NCBI RefSeq assembly: GCF_020283565.1
Contig: NC_060062.1
Coordinates: forward strand, 18,324,127-18,388,126
Source of the DNA: Trifolium pratense
Taxonomy: Eukaryota > Streptophyta > Magnoliopsida > Fabales > Fabaceae
Length of the DNA stretch: 64,000 nt
Direction of reading: 5' to 3'
The translations under genes and the position numbers were made by a program. Positions 32,592-46,438 of this stretch are shown here, piece by piece. The notes under the pieces are model-generated. The model saw only the letters and a list, made by a program, of their open reading frames with translations. It ran no database searches and was not told the DNA's origin. Each line of letters starts with the position of its first letter. The first letter of the stretch is position 1.

Positions 32592-35500
32592 ATGGGTGGA
32601 CAAAATTCCTTAAAATCAACACAACAAGTATCAACAATGATAAAACAAGGTTTCATTTCAGACCAAACCTTTTCTTCATTCTCACCTTCTAGAACCTTCT
32701 CTTCACCTTCACCACCACCACCAACCACAACAACTCGTCCGAGTCAAACTCAATCACTCTTCGACATGATGTCAGAAGATCATAACCCTAACACAAAACT
32801 CTCCGACGATAAACGCCGTAAAATGCAAGATCGGATTAAGAAGCTTCTAGAAGAAGCTCCGTTTAACGGCGGTGATGTGAAATTGACGGTGGTTGGGAAA
32901 GAAGGATTGAAGGTTTCGATGGATGTGAAGAAAAGTGTGCTTGCTGATAAGAGTAGATTCTTTGCGGAGAAGCTTCGTGGAAATGGGAATGGAAATGGAA
33001 TGTCACATTCTGTTGAGATTAGTGATTGTGATGATGTTGATGTTTATGTTGAAGCTGTTGTTTTGATGCATTGTGTGGATCTTAAGAAGAGGTTGAGATT
33101 TATGGGTGATGGTGGTGGTGTTTCTAAAGTTTTGAACTTGCTTAAGGTATTTTTATTCTTGTGTGTTGATTTTGTTGTTTTTGTTGATTTGTTACCCTAA
33201 TTTAGTTGAATTTATATGAAGATTATGATACTTGAGTTTAGTAGCAATGTTGAATGATTTTGACTTGTTTTGTACACTATTTTTGTGGAGAAGTGATTTT
33301 GTGTTATAATCTCTACCGAGCGAAAGGCTATGAAGCACACACATAGGATACATGATACATCGACACTGATAATAATTTGCGATAATTACATAATTCAATG
33401 TAGTCATATGTGTTGTGTCGGTGTCGGACACCGTGTGACACGCTTAATCCAATTAGGTTTGGTAAAAATAGCGGATAGTTGATAAGCTAGCTTATAGCGG
33501 ATGAACTTATAGCGAATAAGCTAGCTTATTGAATTTGTAGTGTTTGGTAAATTTAGCGGTTGAACTAGCTTATAAGTATCAAATGACATAAAATAGATAT
33601 ATTTAATTAATATTTAATTTTTTCAAGTTAGATGATAGGGGTAAAATTGGAAGAAAAAATGATAAACTATAAGCTCATAAGCTACTTGAAATAGCTTTTG
33701 AAAAATAAGCTATAAGCTAGTAAAATACAGTAAGCTATAAGCTCTTTTTTAAAAGCTGTTACCAAACAGAGCTTTTAGCTTATAAGCTAAAAGCTATAAG
33801 CTATAAGCTAGCTTATTGGCCTTCCCAAACAGAGCCTTAGTGTTCGTGCTTCATAGGTGAAATGTATGGAAGTTTTCCACATTCCACCTCTTTAGTGCTT
33901 AGTTGCCCTTGAGGTGAAGTTAATCCATAGTTGTTCTATATTGTAACCTAGTGGAGTTAGAATGCTCTCCATTTCCTGAATTACCATAGTTTTGGGAATA
34001 TGAAGATGTTAATGCATAGTAAGTATCATCTTGTGTTCAGAGTGCTTATTATTAAGGACTTGTTTCCTAAATATCGGACTCTGAATTAAGAAAGTTGATT
34101 GTAATACTATAATATTTATTAACAATTGGTATTGTTTTTACAAGTTTACTTTTATGAGTTTAATTTATAGTGCATTACAAAGGGGTAGAATAATTAGTGG
34201 TATTTTGATGAGTTTAATTTTTATGCCCTGTTAGTGAACAAAGTTTTACACTATCAATACATCACAACCTATGGTGTGTATGATTTTAGAAGTGCTTATG
34301 ATAAAAGTCAAATGTTTCTAATGATCTGACGCTTACGATTGATTGACGGCGTAAAACATATTTTTACACTAGTTTTTAGATAAGCTAAGTGCATCTAGGC
34401 ATCAATGATTAAGTAGATATGCCTACTAAGTTGGCACGCCTAAACACGCCCATCTTATACCTATAGCTCATACTAATATAAATAAAAATAGAAAGAAAAA
34501 AAATGTACATGGAGGAAACTAGACCTTCCCCAAAAGTAACCAAAATAAAAGGAATACAAACTTATCATCTCAACAAAGGGAATTAGCAAAGAACTCTAGC
34601 TTCCAGTTTGCCAAACCCCCTTCCATTTCATAGGGACATGTGAGCACCCCTAGAACAATGTTTTGTTCTTCTTTGATAAAGAAATTTTATTTTGATAAAG
34701 AAATTTGCATGTGAAAATGTGAAGGGCAACCTATTAAAAGGAGCAACAAAAATTCCTGAAGACAGTCCTACATTTAGGGGCAGTGGTAGTATGGTAGTAT
34801 GTTATAATGAATCAGCTCAACTTTCAATAGGCTATATCCTTGATGTTCATTTCTACTTCTGTTCTTGTTTTTTTCATTTCATTTGGTCTTGCTTTTGTTT
34901 TCTAGTCTGAGATTTGTTATTAATTTTAATAAAATTTTTGTCTACCTTCTTTTGCAGGTATCATCAGCTATCATGTTTGATCTCGGGGTTATTTCATGTC
35001 TGGAATATTTGGAAGCTATTCCATGGACTGAGGATGAACAGGAAGAAGTCATATCTCAATTAGATAATCTGCAGCTTCATGACTCTGCAACGGAAGTTCT
35101 TCTCAGAGTATCATCGAGTCCATCTACAGCTTCAAGTGCCGATGATATCTTCACAAACCTTCTGAGCGGTGTTCTACAAGCTAAAGATGACAAATCTCGT
35201 AGGGAAATGAAATCTCTACTATCTAAATTGCTTAAAGATAATGCATTTAGTGATAGCAGCAAACTTGATGTTTCTAAAGACACACTCTATCATCTTTGCC
35301 ATAGGTGTATTAGTTCTCTTTTCTTGTGTCTGTCTGAAGCAACTGACACGCATGAGAGGCCGGACCGAAGCGTTTTAATGAGCGAAATAGCTCGTGAAGC
35401 TGACAATATTCAATGGATTCTGGACATTTTGATTGGCAAAAAGATGGGTGATGAATTCGTGAAAATATGGGCAGAACAGAAAGAACTTGCTGCACTTCAT

Positions 35501-35908
35501 TCTAAAGTTCAAATCATATACCGCTATGAGATCAGTAGAATCACAGCACAACTATGTATTGGTATCGGAAAGGGACACATATTTGTGCCGAAAGAAATTC
35601 GATTTTCCTTATTGTCAACATGGCTCGAAGCTCTGTACGAAGATTTTGGATGGATGAGGAGAGCTTGTCGAGGCGTTGATAAGAAATTGGTTGAGGATGG
35701 ACTGAGCCAAACTATACTAACACTGCCTTTATTCCAACAGCAAATTTTGTTACTAAATTGGTTTGATAGATTTCTTAATAAAGGAGATGACTGTCCTAAT
35801 ATTCAGAAGGCATTTGAGATTTGGTGGAGAAGAGCTTTCATCAGAAAGTATTCATCAGAGCCTGATAATTCCCAATTACAAATAACTGTGTTTGATTATC
35901 CAAAATGA
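32592..35908 (+). CDS. BTB/POZ domain protein (At1g63850/At3g50780-like), two exons
   Basis: Exon 1 is 32592-33146 and exon 2 is 34958-35908, phase 0, giving 501 residues. Start is MGGQNSLKS; an upstream in-frame ATG (32523) would add a poly-Ser run translated from the CT-rich leader and is less likely. After a Ser/Pro/Thr-rich stretch, a basic segment (DDKRRKMQDRIKKLLEEAP) precedes a BTB fold (GGDVKLTVVGKEG, KKSVLADKSRFFAEKL, VLMHCVDLKKRL, then SAIMFDLGVISCLEYLEAIPW across the intron). The C-terminal half is helical, with SSLFLCLSE, WILDILIGKKM and RFSLLSTWLEALYEDFGWM, as in a plant-specific BTB subgroup distinct from NPH3. Family members are thought to act as CUL3 adaptors; the substrate is unknown. 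Confidence 0.88.
33455..33838. mobile_element. MITE-like AGCTTATAAGCT-rich insertion in the BTB intron
   Basis: A dense cluster of AAGCTAGCTTATAAGCT palindromes with a right end TTCCCAAACAGAGCCTTA, the inverse of a common plant hAT-MITE terminus (AAGGCTCTGTTTGG). The left end TTAGGTTTGGTAAAAATAGC is degenerate. No target duplication is visible. Confidence 0.6.
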
Positions 35909-36290
35909 AAAGCATGCAAGAGACCTTTAAATAATAGAAGAGTGTAATTAATTCACATTTGTAAATAATAAGTGATAATTTGCATTTCCTTTGTTTTTCA
36001 ATTTTGGATTTTATTTTTGTGCATTTCTGTATTTTGACATTAACTTGGAGGAAAGTCATGTAACATAAAAGTTAGTGAACTTTTTTTTTTAAATGATATA
36101 AATATTTGATCTTTTAATAAAAATAATGTAAGAGTTTATGTACATTTGCTATCAAGCACGATAAATCTTTGTGTGAAAGAAAGAAAACAAGAGTGACATC
36201 GCCACTGACATTAAAACAACGAAAAATCAATATGTATTTGATACTGAACTGTAACCATAAAAATTAAATGACCGTTTAAACTGTAAAATA
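35909..36290. other. 3' flank of the BTB gene
   Basis: Presumed 3' untranslated region (AT-rich, with AATAAA-like sequences near 35940-36120) and spacer before the duplicated RPC1 3' segment. No gene is seen. Confidence 0.4.
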
Positions 36291-37440
36291 CATAAAGATC
36301 AAAGTTTTATTTCTTAAAAATATCGTCAAAAATTATAACAATTCCTGATAAATTTTTTACACTATGTGCAGTAGACCACCTATTTAAGTCATCCATATTA
36401 GCATTTGATTTCTTAGGTCCAAAGCATTTGATTTCTATTACAATGTATTTGTGGAATGTCATGTATGAAATTGTACTGAAGGTGAAAGAGAATTTTAAAG
36501 TTCTTTGTATTTTTGGCGTCAAGCTCCACCATTTTGATGTACAATAGAATTAACGACGAAAATTATTAATAATAATAAATAAATAAACGACGTCAATGGC
36601 TAAATATAGGACCTGTTTGTTATATGTAAAAATAAAAGTAATATTCAGTTAAATTAATGATGTTATGGCAATATAATAATACCACTGCAAATGTTAACAA
36701 GAGTCTGCACCTTTTTGGACAAATATAATCAGATCGAAGAGTAAACATCACAAACTCAAACTCAAAACATTCCATGCATTCCTTCCTATATGATCCACAT
36801 TCTTGGCTGCTAATAAACAACTTCATACTTGAGATAGAATAGGAACGGCTCCTCGAGGCAACACCGGAGGATCCAACCTAAGAAAGAGTGGTTAGCTAAA
36901 GTCTGATGTAATGACAACATAATAAGCAACGAAAAAGAGGTAAGGATCAGAAAGTGTATATCAGATTGATCAAAATATTAGGAGATAGAGAGATACAATT
37001 TTAAGTCACACTTTTGTTTCCCGACCATGTAATTTTTATGTTGTTTTTCGTCTTTACAAATATGCCATTATTTTCTTTTTGTCCTTGTTTTATTTGATCC
37101 GTTTACACTTGAGGCGCTAATTTAGTGATAAGAGCTTTAGTATTGCAGCCTCAATGTTACTCTCTTTGAATTTTCTCAGAGACGGTTCTAAAATGATTAC
37201 TAACGTTACTTTAATTAATAAAGACTTACCTTTCACGATTTTATTCAAAATATTTAGCCCTGAAAATTTTATTATGTTGAAAATGATCCTTGTAATACAC
37301 AGAAAATGATCCTTACGCTACATAAGAACTAAAATGAATATTTACAAATAATGCAGGGACCAATTTTTTTAATATGCAAACTTTGGCAGGAATAAAAGAA
37401 AACAACAATAACTACAAGAAAAAAAAGTGGTATATCTGCA
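36291..37440 (-). repeat. Partial duplicate of the RPC1 3' end (copy 1)
   Basis: This segment matches 46320-48190, the last intron, last exon and 3' flank of RPC1, in the same order and orientation. Matching anchors are TTTTATTTCTTAAAAATATC, GTTAACAAGAGTCTGCACCT, TGGCTGCTAATAAACAAC, AACACCGGAGGATCCAACCT and CAAACTTTGGCAGGAATAAA. It lacks the hAT element and a small MITE present in copy 2. It carries about 365 bp (36911-37277) that copy 2 lacks. The penultimate RPC1 exon is not included. Confidence 0.9.
36823..36877 (-). pseudogene. Orphan copy of the RPC1 last exon
   Basis: Behind an intact acceptor (TTCTTAG) the minus strand reads GTTGGATCCTCC... and encodes [17 protein letters not shown] then a stop, identical in protein to the genuine last RPC1 exon at 47897-47951. 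Upstream RPC1 exons are absent, so alone it is not a gene. It lies about 700 bases past the stop codon of the SUV3-like gene on the same strand. Confidence 0.88.
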
Positions 37441-37574
37441 ATATAATCTCAAAGCATATTATTGTAATTAATCCTAGAGACACTTAATGGTCATATAAAG
37501 GAAGGGTAACAGTAAATTAGATAAATACCAAAATAAAGAAGCTATACGTCGAAAGGTACTTGTCATCATATAAT

Positions 37575-40028
37575 TTAATAAGAGACTGTGGTCTTGAATA
37601 ACCGATTCTTCTTTTCAGTTTCTAAAATATCACTTCTTGGTTCTGTTTGAGGCTCTTCACTTTTTGCAGCTTTTGGTTTCCTTATGTTCCTTGACTCAGG
37701 TTTCCAATTTGCTTTGCTGAGTGATTCACCAAGTAAGATAGCAATGTCTGAAGCCATGGCCTCAGCTTTCTTGGCATATGGAAATTTTTCCTCATCAAAG
37801 TGGTTTGATAACCATAAATATGAAGATAATATTTGATGCTTACTCTCAAGGTCTAGAAGTTCTGTATCATTCCGTGCCGAATATTTTGGAATGCCCATAG
37901 CTATGTTTACAGGAACCTTCTGACCAAACGCTGTAGCAAATTTGAGCAAGTGGTACATAGCTTTTGGGTCCCTAACATTAATAGGGGCAAAACAGAAGTT
38001 AAATCGGTCTTCTAAAGATAACCCTCGAATCCTCTCTAACATATTAGAGATTTTCTTTATGTGATCATGTCGACACAAGAAGTACGATCCGTCCAAACGG
38101 CAATTTTCACCGAATTTTTCTAAAAGTTGGCTGAATGTCATATTAGGAAGTTGTCCGGCAAACAATTCGACCTGCTCATAATAAGGAAAAAGGCCAACCC
38201 TCGTCACATGATCAAAGGGTTGTTTCAAACACTCGATCAAGTAATCCAAATCATCCAAATGCAAGGTAGTGGCGAGTCCATCAGGGTAAAGGCATCCTCT
38301 TCGACCAGCCCTCCCTGCAATTTGCTTAACCTGTGACGCTGGAACAGGAAGAATTTTATCACCATTGTACTTCGAAAGGCTATTAAAAATTACCCTTCGA
38401 ATGTTAAGGTTCAGGCCCATCCCCACTGCATCACTAGCAACTAGAACGTCATATTCGTTATTTGGATCATTAAACAAATTAGCTTGTTGCCTACGAGTCT
38501 CCGGTGGCAAAGCTCCGTATATCACACAACATTTATGATTAGTGTGTTTCTCGATGGCTAATTTAACCTCAAATATCTCTCTCCTTGAGAATGCAACAAC
38601 ACAATCCCCAGACTTAATATTTTCAAGATTTCCAAGCAGGGTTTTTGCTTCAACCACCAACGGTTTGAACCTCTCATAATGCTTCTCATGCAACTCATCT
38701 CCTGTGTCTTGACAAACCTTTCGAACAATATCCAAAACACTGGGATCACCGCATACATGTATCTCATCGGCTTTCAACCCAAGGAGCGCTCTAGTCCAAG
38801 CATACCCTCTATATGGATCTGCCATCATCTGAATCTCATCAATAATAGCCACATCATACAATTCCTGAGTCGAAGCCATTTCCACAGTACACGCAACATG
38901 ATTTGAAAACGGGATATAATTCTTCTCTTGACCAGTTAACAAACTACAATAAACACCCTTGGCATTAACCTTATCAAAAACTTCCATAGCCAACAATCTA
39001 AGTGGACTGCAATAAATACCCTTCTCCGCCTCCATAAATCTCTGCAAAGCATTATAAGTTTTACCACTATTGGTAGGCCCACAGTGATAAATTATCTTGC
39101 GTTTCATGGCCCTCGCAAAAGGAAACCAAGTGTGAGGTTTCCTGAGGTCTGCCGACTTAACCATTTCCCTAAACTTCTTGATCTCATCAATAAAATTCTC
39201 CAAACAAAACTCGACAAATACAGGAAACAAAAACCTCACAGCTTCATCACACGGTCCAAGCGAAATCAAGTACCTAGCAACATCTTCAGGACATTTTTGC
39301 CTGAAAAAGTTCTGAAACTTGTGTGCAGCAGTTGGATAAAACGACAAACCAATGTAAATAGCAAGTGCCTGATCAGATGCCCAACCTGATTTAGCAAAAT
39401 AATGGAACACATCTTGCAACACTTCCACCTCAGCTCTAGTCAACCTTGCACCCCTTTCCACACTCTTAAGCTCACCATACAATTCAATAGGATCACGCGA
39501 CACCACGTGCTTAAAATCAACCTCACTCTTCTTCTCTAATTCTCCATTATCCCTACCATTATCACTACTACTACTACTACTACTATTATTACATTCTACA
39601 GAATCAACAATCTCTGAATTGCATTCATCATTGCCATTATCTAAAACAAGCCTATTTTTAGATAAAGCATAAACATCATCACTAACCTCATTACCAAGTT
39701 CAAAATCAGCATTTTCACAAACAACCTTTTCGAGTACCGAATCCAAACCAGTTTCTTCACCACCCTCCTCGCCATCTGTTGAAAACGGTCTCATGGAAAG
39801 ATTTCTACCACCATAAAGATTCAAACTTTGAGATAAATGAGGAACAAAACGAGGGTTCATCAAAAGGGTCGAAAATTGAGAATTTGAAAAAGAAATCAAT
39901 GAGTGATTGATAAGAAGAGGTTTGAATATTGAAAAATATCTTGTTTTTCGTGTGCATAAGTAGAAAAGTAATGAAATTGGGCCTCTAGCCATTGAAATTT
40001 GAAGAAGAGGGGAAAAGCGTTTTTTCAA
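37575..40028 (-). CDS. SUV3-like DExH RNA helicase, probably mitochondrial
   Basis: A single uninterrupted frame of 817 residues. The N-terminus is Arg/Ser/Leu-rich without acidic residues ([20 protein letters not shown]), fitting an organellar presequence. The second Met at 39992 is an alternative start. Helicase motifs run in order: GPTNSGKT (I, from about residue 317), [16 protein letters not shown] (II, about 397), CGDPSVL, then domain 2 with [33 protein letters not shown] and [10 protein letters not shown] (VI, about 569). A SUV3 C-terminal domain and a basic tail follow. The length resembles the long plant paralogue At5g39840 rather than the shorter SUV3. The family unwinds RNA with 3'-5' polarity for mitochondrial RNA turnover. 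The 3' flank runs into the RPC1 duplicate. Confidence 0.93.
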   Translation of the reverse strand: MKKRFSPLLQISMARGPISLLFYLCTRKTRYFSIFKPLLINHSLISFSNSQFSTLLMNPRFVPHLSQSLNLYGGRNLSMRPFSTDGEEGGEETGLDSVLEKVVCENADFELGNEVSDDVYALSKNRLVLDNGNDECNSEIVDSVECNNSSSSSSSDNGRDNGELEKKSEVDFKHVVSRDPIELYGELKSVERGARLTRAEVEVLQDVFHYFAKSGWASDQALAIYIGLSFYPTAAHKFQNFFRQKCPEDVARYLISLGPCDEAVRFLFPVFVEFCLENFIDEIKKFREMVKSADLRKPHTWFPFARAMKRKIIYHCGPTNSGKTYNALQRFMEAEKGIYCSPLRLLAMEVFDKVNAKGVYCSLLTGQEKNYIPFSNHVACTVEMASTQELYDVAIIDEIQMMADPYRGYAWTRALLGLKADEIHVCGDPSVLDIVRKVCQDTGDELHEKHYERFKPLVVEAKTLLGNLENIKSGDCVVAFSRREIFEVKLAIEKHTNHKCCVIYGALPPETRRQQANLFNDPNNEYDVLVASDAVGMGLNLNIRRVIFNSLSKYNGDKILPVPASQVKQIAGRAGRRGCLYPDGLATTLHLDDLDYLIECLKQPFDHVTRVGLFPYYEQVELFAGQLPNMTFSQLLEKFGENCRLDGSYFLCRHDHIKKISNMLERIRGLSLEDRFNFCFAPINVRDPKAMYHLLKFATAFGQKVPVNIAMGIPKYSARNDTELLDLESKHQILSSYLWLSNHFDEEKFPYAKKAEAMASDIAILLGESLSKANWKPESRNIRKPKAAKSEEPQTEPRSDILETEKKNRLFKTTVSY

Positions 40029-40439
40029 GTTCTTTCTTTACTCGAAACTTACCATCACTAAAAATGATATCCTAAAATTACATTCAAAAAATCTTTCAAT
40101 TTCAGTCAAATAAGTTGGAGATACAGCGGCGGCGGAGGCGGAGGCGGCGACTGGGTGAGATACGGCGGCGGCGACGACATGGAAGGAAAATTGAAAGAGA
40201 GAAGAAGAACGAGGAATCGTGAAAAGAACAGGAATTTTAATTGTTTAATCTAATTTTGCTTCTTTTTTTTATGTGACCCGTTAATTTCTTTAATGTACAC
40301 GTGTCACTCATCTGTTAAAAATATCGGAAAATTGGAGCTTGATATGGAGGATCACAGTTCGATCCATCACAATTGCGATCGGGAGGGGGTCAGAAAACTG
40401 CGACAATTAAAACTGTGTGTCACGCATCCCTCAAATACC
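40029..40439. other. 5' flank of the SUV3-like gene
   Basis: Contains a GC-rich GGCGGCGGAGGCGGAGGCGG tract at about 40127-40180, unusual in this AT-rich window and probably in or near the 5' leader. The rest is AT-rich spacer leading to the gypsy fragment. Confidence 0.45.
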
Positions 40440-42234
40440 GGAAAACTGTGACCCATCAAATCATCTATCCTCGGAAGTTGATACTTATTCTTAATTGTCA
40501 CTTTGTTCAACTTGCGGTAATCAATACACAACCTCATACTTTCATCCTTCTTCTTGACTAACAACACTGGTGCTCCCCATGGTGAAACACTTGGTCTAAT
40601 AAACTTCTTTTCCAACAAATCTTCAAGCTATTTCTTCAACTCTTCAAGCTCTTAAGCTGACATCCGATAAGGTGCCATAGATATTGGACTAGTACCTAGT
40701 GCTAAGTTGATAGTGAACTCCACTTCTCTTTCAGGTGGTAAATTTGAAACATCATCAGAAAATACATCCGCAAACTCACAGACAACAGGCAATTCGTTAA
40801 CTTCATATTTTCCTTCTAACTTCAACGAAGCAAACATAACAAACAACTTTGCATGCTCCTTCAAAAATCTTACTACTTCTTCACTCTTCATAAGATTCGA
40901 ACTCATATTCTCCTCCAGTCTCAGAAATGTTATCGTTTTCGCACAACAATTAATGTGAACATGATTATGCATCAACCAGTTCATACCAAAAATAACATCT
41001 ATATTACTTAAGGGAATACAAACAAGATCCATTCCAAAATCTTTACCAAAAGCAGTCACAGGGCAATTAACACAAACTAACTTAGTAATCACAGAATCAC
41101 TAGCAGGTGTCTCTATGGCCATGCATCCAGACATAATAGTAGTAGCAAGATTAAGACGTTTCACACAATTAAGAGATATAAAGGAATGTGTAGCTCTAGT
41201 ATCTATAATAGCATTCAAAGGAGTATTGAGAATGAAACATGTACCTCTGATCAAGTTGTCATTCTCTCCCGCATCATCACCACTCAAAGCAAATACTTTA
41301 CCACTCACCTTCTTTGGCTTCTTGCAAACGGTGCTAATGTGGCCTTCCTCACTGCAATTAAAGCAAACAATCAGATTCTTACACTCCTCGGATTTGTGTC
41401 CAAACCTTCCACACCTGTAGCACTTAAAACCTTCAGCCTTACACTCACCAATCTTATGTCCCACTATTCCACACATAAAGCATTTCACTTCTTTCTTACC
41501 ACCATTTCCCTCGGCCTTCTTTTTCCCTTTATTATCATATGGTTTGCCACGGTCTTGTCATTTTCCTCTTTTATCCTTCATCATCTTATAATGAGCTGAC
41601 TTAGCTTTTCCATCTTCATCACATATCTTACTTTTGTTCACAAGGGTCGCAAAATCCCTAATCTCAGAAAAACCAATCAGTTGTTTGATATCCGGCCTCA
41701 GACCACTCTCAAACTTGACACACTTGTCATATTCCGCCTCTATGGTGTTGTAACGAGGACAAAACCTGCTGAGCTCTTCAAATTTTACAGAATACTCGGC
41801 AACTGATAAATTCCCTTCCTTAAGTTCCATGAATTCGATAGCTTTTCGGTTCCTCACATATGCAGGAAAGTACTTCACCAAAAATTCTCTCTTGAAATTC
41901 TCCCTAAGTAATCACCACGGTGCCAGCTCCCATCCTCCAATAAGCATTCTTCCACCAATTGCCCGCTTCCTCATGCAGAACATAGGTTCCCAAGACCACC
42001 TTTTGTTCCTCATAACATTTCATAGCATTAAAGATTCTCTCAACTCCTTCAATCCAATTTTGAGCTCCTCAGGATCATGGCCTCCCTTGAAAATTGGTGG
42101 TTTGTTGTTCATAAACCTATGAAGTCTTAGTTCATCATCTTTCGCCCTCCGATTCTCTTATGCTTCTCTTTCTGCAGTCCGGTTGGCAGTATCCTGCGCA
42201 AAGGCATTGGCCATAGTAGCCAAGGCATTCGCCA
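40440..42234 (-). pseudogene. Truncated Ty3/gypsy gag-protease-RT fragment
   Basis: Read on the minus strand: gag begins near MANALATMANAFAQDTANRT (42234), with an early stop and frameshifts. The gag core follows (VKYFPAYVRNRKAIEFMELK, 41881-41558). Frame 41488-40652 has three CCHC knuckles (CFMCGIVGHKIGEC, CYRCGRFGHKSEEC, CFNCSEEGHISTVC). The protease site is IIDTRATHSFIS, with the catalytic DTGA changed to DTRA. Next comes VFSDDVSNLPPEREVEFTI, a stop, and the beginning of RT ([34 protein letters not shown]), after which homology is lost. No LTR was found. It is clearly inactive. Confidence 0.88.
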
Positions 42235-42439
42235 TCTTCCTCTTTGACATCTTCCTCTTTGTTCATGATAGTTTTTTCTCAAAAGCTAGTGTCAAAATTC
42301 AATCACAATAGTCATACATTCACTTATTTGATAGCATGTCAATTTTTGGGAGCAAGATTAAGTGCTGCTCTTGGCTTGAGGATTATGATTCATGAGGAAT
42401 TTGGTATTAAAGTCACCACCATTCTTTGTCTTGTGAGTA

Positions 42440-43590
<1,151 letters not shown>

Positions 43591-43878
43591 TGATTGGGGA
43601 ATTTATAAATCTCAATTTTGTTCTGTAACGCCCTAAACTATTTACGCGTTATTTATCAAACTAAAATACCAATTTGGTGAAACTCCCAAACAACAACAAC
43701 AACAACACATCAAGAACATATTTTTTTTCATATAAATTTCATCTCTAATCATGAATAAACACATAAAGAAGCATAATAAACACATTCCCATCAATTTCCA
43801 CCCAAACCCTTATGAGATGGATGAGAGAAAGGGATGGAGAAAAGGATTTCCTCCTCTCTCAATGATTTCACCTCTAAA

Positions 43879-44540
43879 CAGGGACGGAGCCACATGTATC
43901 ACTCTGTGGGCATGTGCCTGCACAATTTTTAAAAAAATTTGTATATACTATATGCCAATCCCCACCCACCACAAGAATCATAGTATGTGAATAGTTAATA
44001 TGTGAAATGTGCAATATGCATACTAGTTAAATTTATTAATACCGTTTATATATCTAATATATAAATTTTTAAATTATTAAAATTTAAAAGGCATACTAAC
44101 TAGTGTTTTTGGAGCACTAGTTAAGAAACTAAAAAAAAATAAAAAATTATATTGAAAAAATAAATACCTTTTATACTTTTAAGAATTTGACTACACAATT
44201 TTTCTTAACTAGTAGAAGCACTAATTAACATTTTTCAAATATAAGCTTTAACTCTTTCGGTCTCATAGTACTATATGCATCATCTATCGAATGAGCTTAG
44301 AAAGTAAAAAGTTGCTTAAAATTGGAGGGAGTATTCTTGAAATTAAAAGAAACTTTTACCATTAAGTTGTTCTATTCCAATTTCTTTCTCATATATAACA
44401 CATTAACAACCACTATATAACCTTCATTTTATCTCAAAAGAGTAGTAACTTTTTATTTTTGTTGAAGTGGCATTTTGAAATTTTATTTTTTTGTTTAACT
44501 CTATCGTCCCCATAACCTAAATTTTCTGGCTCCGTCAGTG
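43879..44540. mobile_element. 662-bp non-autonomous hAT-like element
   Basis: The ends CAGGGACGGAGCCA and the inverse TGGCTCCGTCAGTG are terminal inverted repeats of about 14 bp. CCTCTAAA is present on both sides (43871-43878 and 44541-44548), the 8-bp target duplication expected of hAT transposons. The interior is AT-rich and non-coding, with a Stowaway-like GGAGGGAGTAT fragment near 44323. Confidence 0.82.
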
Positions 44541-44548
44541 CCTCTAAA

Positions 44549-45993
44549 TCATGAAAACTAACCCCCATACCTTATCTCAAGTTGAAATTTTTGTTCTTTT
44601 TCTTGATTTTGTTCTATGCTTCTTAGACCTTCCCTTCTCTTCTTTCCTCTTCTACGTTCTTCTTGTTTTTGTTTTTGACCAAATGAATTTTTATTTCTAT
44701 ATTTTTTTTATATACTCAAGGTTACTATTTACTTTCTACACCCCCCTCTTTACTTATTTTCACTTAACAATTAAGTAATATAACTCAATAACATATTCTA
44801 CTTAATAGCTATTTTAATTACTAACTTAGTCTAAGTTCTCAATTAAAATTCGATTATGATTATTAATCCCTCATAATAGAAATAAACACAATCAATTGTA
44901 CAATTAAAATAATAGCATAATTAAATAATTACTAATACTCTAAAACGGATGTTAGATGTTCCAACAGAGTATTCTACCTCTGGTTTTTGCAAGGGCATGG
45001 TACTATTCTGCTTCTTTGATTCAAGCTTATATCCAGTCCAACTCGTATACTATTTTTGCTGCAATAGAGAAGTTATTGTGTACCAATCCTTCAAGCATCC
45101 TTGTTACATTGGACTTCATGGTTGCAAGGTTTAGATCTGGGTTACCACGTTCACAACTTAATCTAGTCGGTGGTAATACTACTATTCTTATTGGGCACTC
45201 TATGAGGGTAAAATAGATTTTTGAAATCCTTGATATTTGTTAAATAATTTCAAGATGTTATACACTGAAATCATTATTATTGTTAAATGATTTTAAATAA
45301 TGATTATTACTGAAACCATAAGTATGGTTTAATGATTTTGATAGTATTTTATGTGAAACCACAATAATTGTCTAATGATTTTGTAATAAAACAAAAGACC
45401 AAATGTGATAAATATTTAAACCATTATTCACAAACTATAGTACACACTTATAACATAAAAACAATTAACAAAATGTGAATCAATCAATCAGTGACCACTT
45501 TTTTTGTAAAGCCTCATCATCTCTTTTGTTTCTTCCGTTGTAAAACGAATTTCTGCCTTTGTCTAGCTTTTTCAAAATCACTTTGAAACCAAAATAATTG
45601 TGGTTTAATGGTTTTGATAGTCTTGTATTGTATGTGAAACCAAAATAATTGTGTAATGGTTTCTAATAAAATAAAAGAACAATGAAATTATTATTAAGAA
45701 TTGATATACTATTAAGAAACCATTTTCAATCACTAATCTCGAACTTGGCGATGAATGATGATTCCCATGATGTTGTGATGTGGCCGGCGATGGTGATGAG
45801 CTTTGTGATGGCGATGACTGATGATTTTCGGTGACGGTGATGATGATTTCTGTGATGGTGATGAAGGGTGAGTGGTTATGGTGCATAAGACATGATTATG
45901 CATGGTGATTTCGTGTTGTTGTTGGCGTTGGTTTGATTTTGGACAAAAAAGTGAATTAGAAATGATAACCGTTAGTTGCAATTAGTTTGGAGA
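44549..45993. other. Intergenic, no gene recognised
   Basis: Two overlapping frames at 44949-45216 (one with ARAWYYSASLIQAYIQSNS) are short and show no recognised domain. A GATGGTGATGA-rich low-complexity stretch occupies about 45740-45900. The repeated TAATGATTTTGATAGT(ATT)TTATGTGAAACCA motif around 45320-45660 is a diverged dispersed or tandem repeat. Confidence 0.4.
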
Positions 45994-46190
45994 TGGACTT
46001 GGGGTATATGACGAAATGAGCTGGGGTGTACGAAGCAATTATGTTGGGGGTGTATTACATAATGAGCTGGGGTGTACGAAACAATTATGTTTGAGGGGTG
46101 TATGACGTAATGGGCTGGGGTGTACGAAGCAATTATGTTGGGGGTGTATGACGAAATGGTCTGGGGTGTACGAAGCAATTATGTTGGGAT
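45994..46190. repeat. 46-48-bp minisatellite, ~4 copies
   Basis: The unit begins GAGCTGGGGTGTACGAAGCA and ends TGTATGACGAAAT. Starts at 46018, 46064, 46112 and 46158 are spaced 46, 48 and 46 bases apart, with a partial unit on the left. Confidence 0.9.
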
Positions 46191-46438
46191 TTATGCATGG
46201 TGTAGGAAACAAATGAGTTGCGGTATAGGAAGCAAGCTTATGTACGGTGCATAAGTTTGAGTTATGCACCATTACAGACCCCTCAACTTTCATCAATTAA
46301 ATCACCGTTTAAACGGTAAAACATATAAAGATATGAGTTTTATTTCTTAAAAATATCGTAAAACATTATTACAATTTCTGACAAGTTTTTGACACTATCT
46401 GCAATAAACTACCTATTTAAGTTATCCAGAAAAACACT

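Noticed and set aside
44949..45216. Two overlapping short frames (61 and 86 residues)
   Set aside because: Mutually exclusive frames without recognised motifs, start context or splice partners.
45605..46296. His/Ser/Pro-rich frames on the minus strand
   Set aside because: They derive from GATG-type low-complexity DNA and the 46-bp minisatellite; periodicity follows the DNA repeat.
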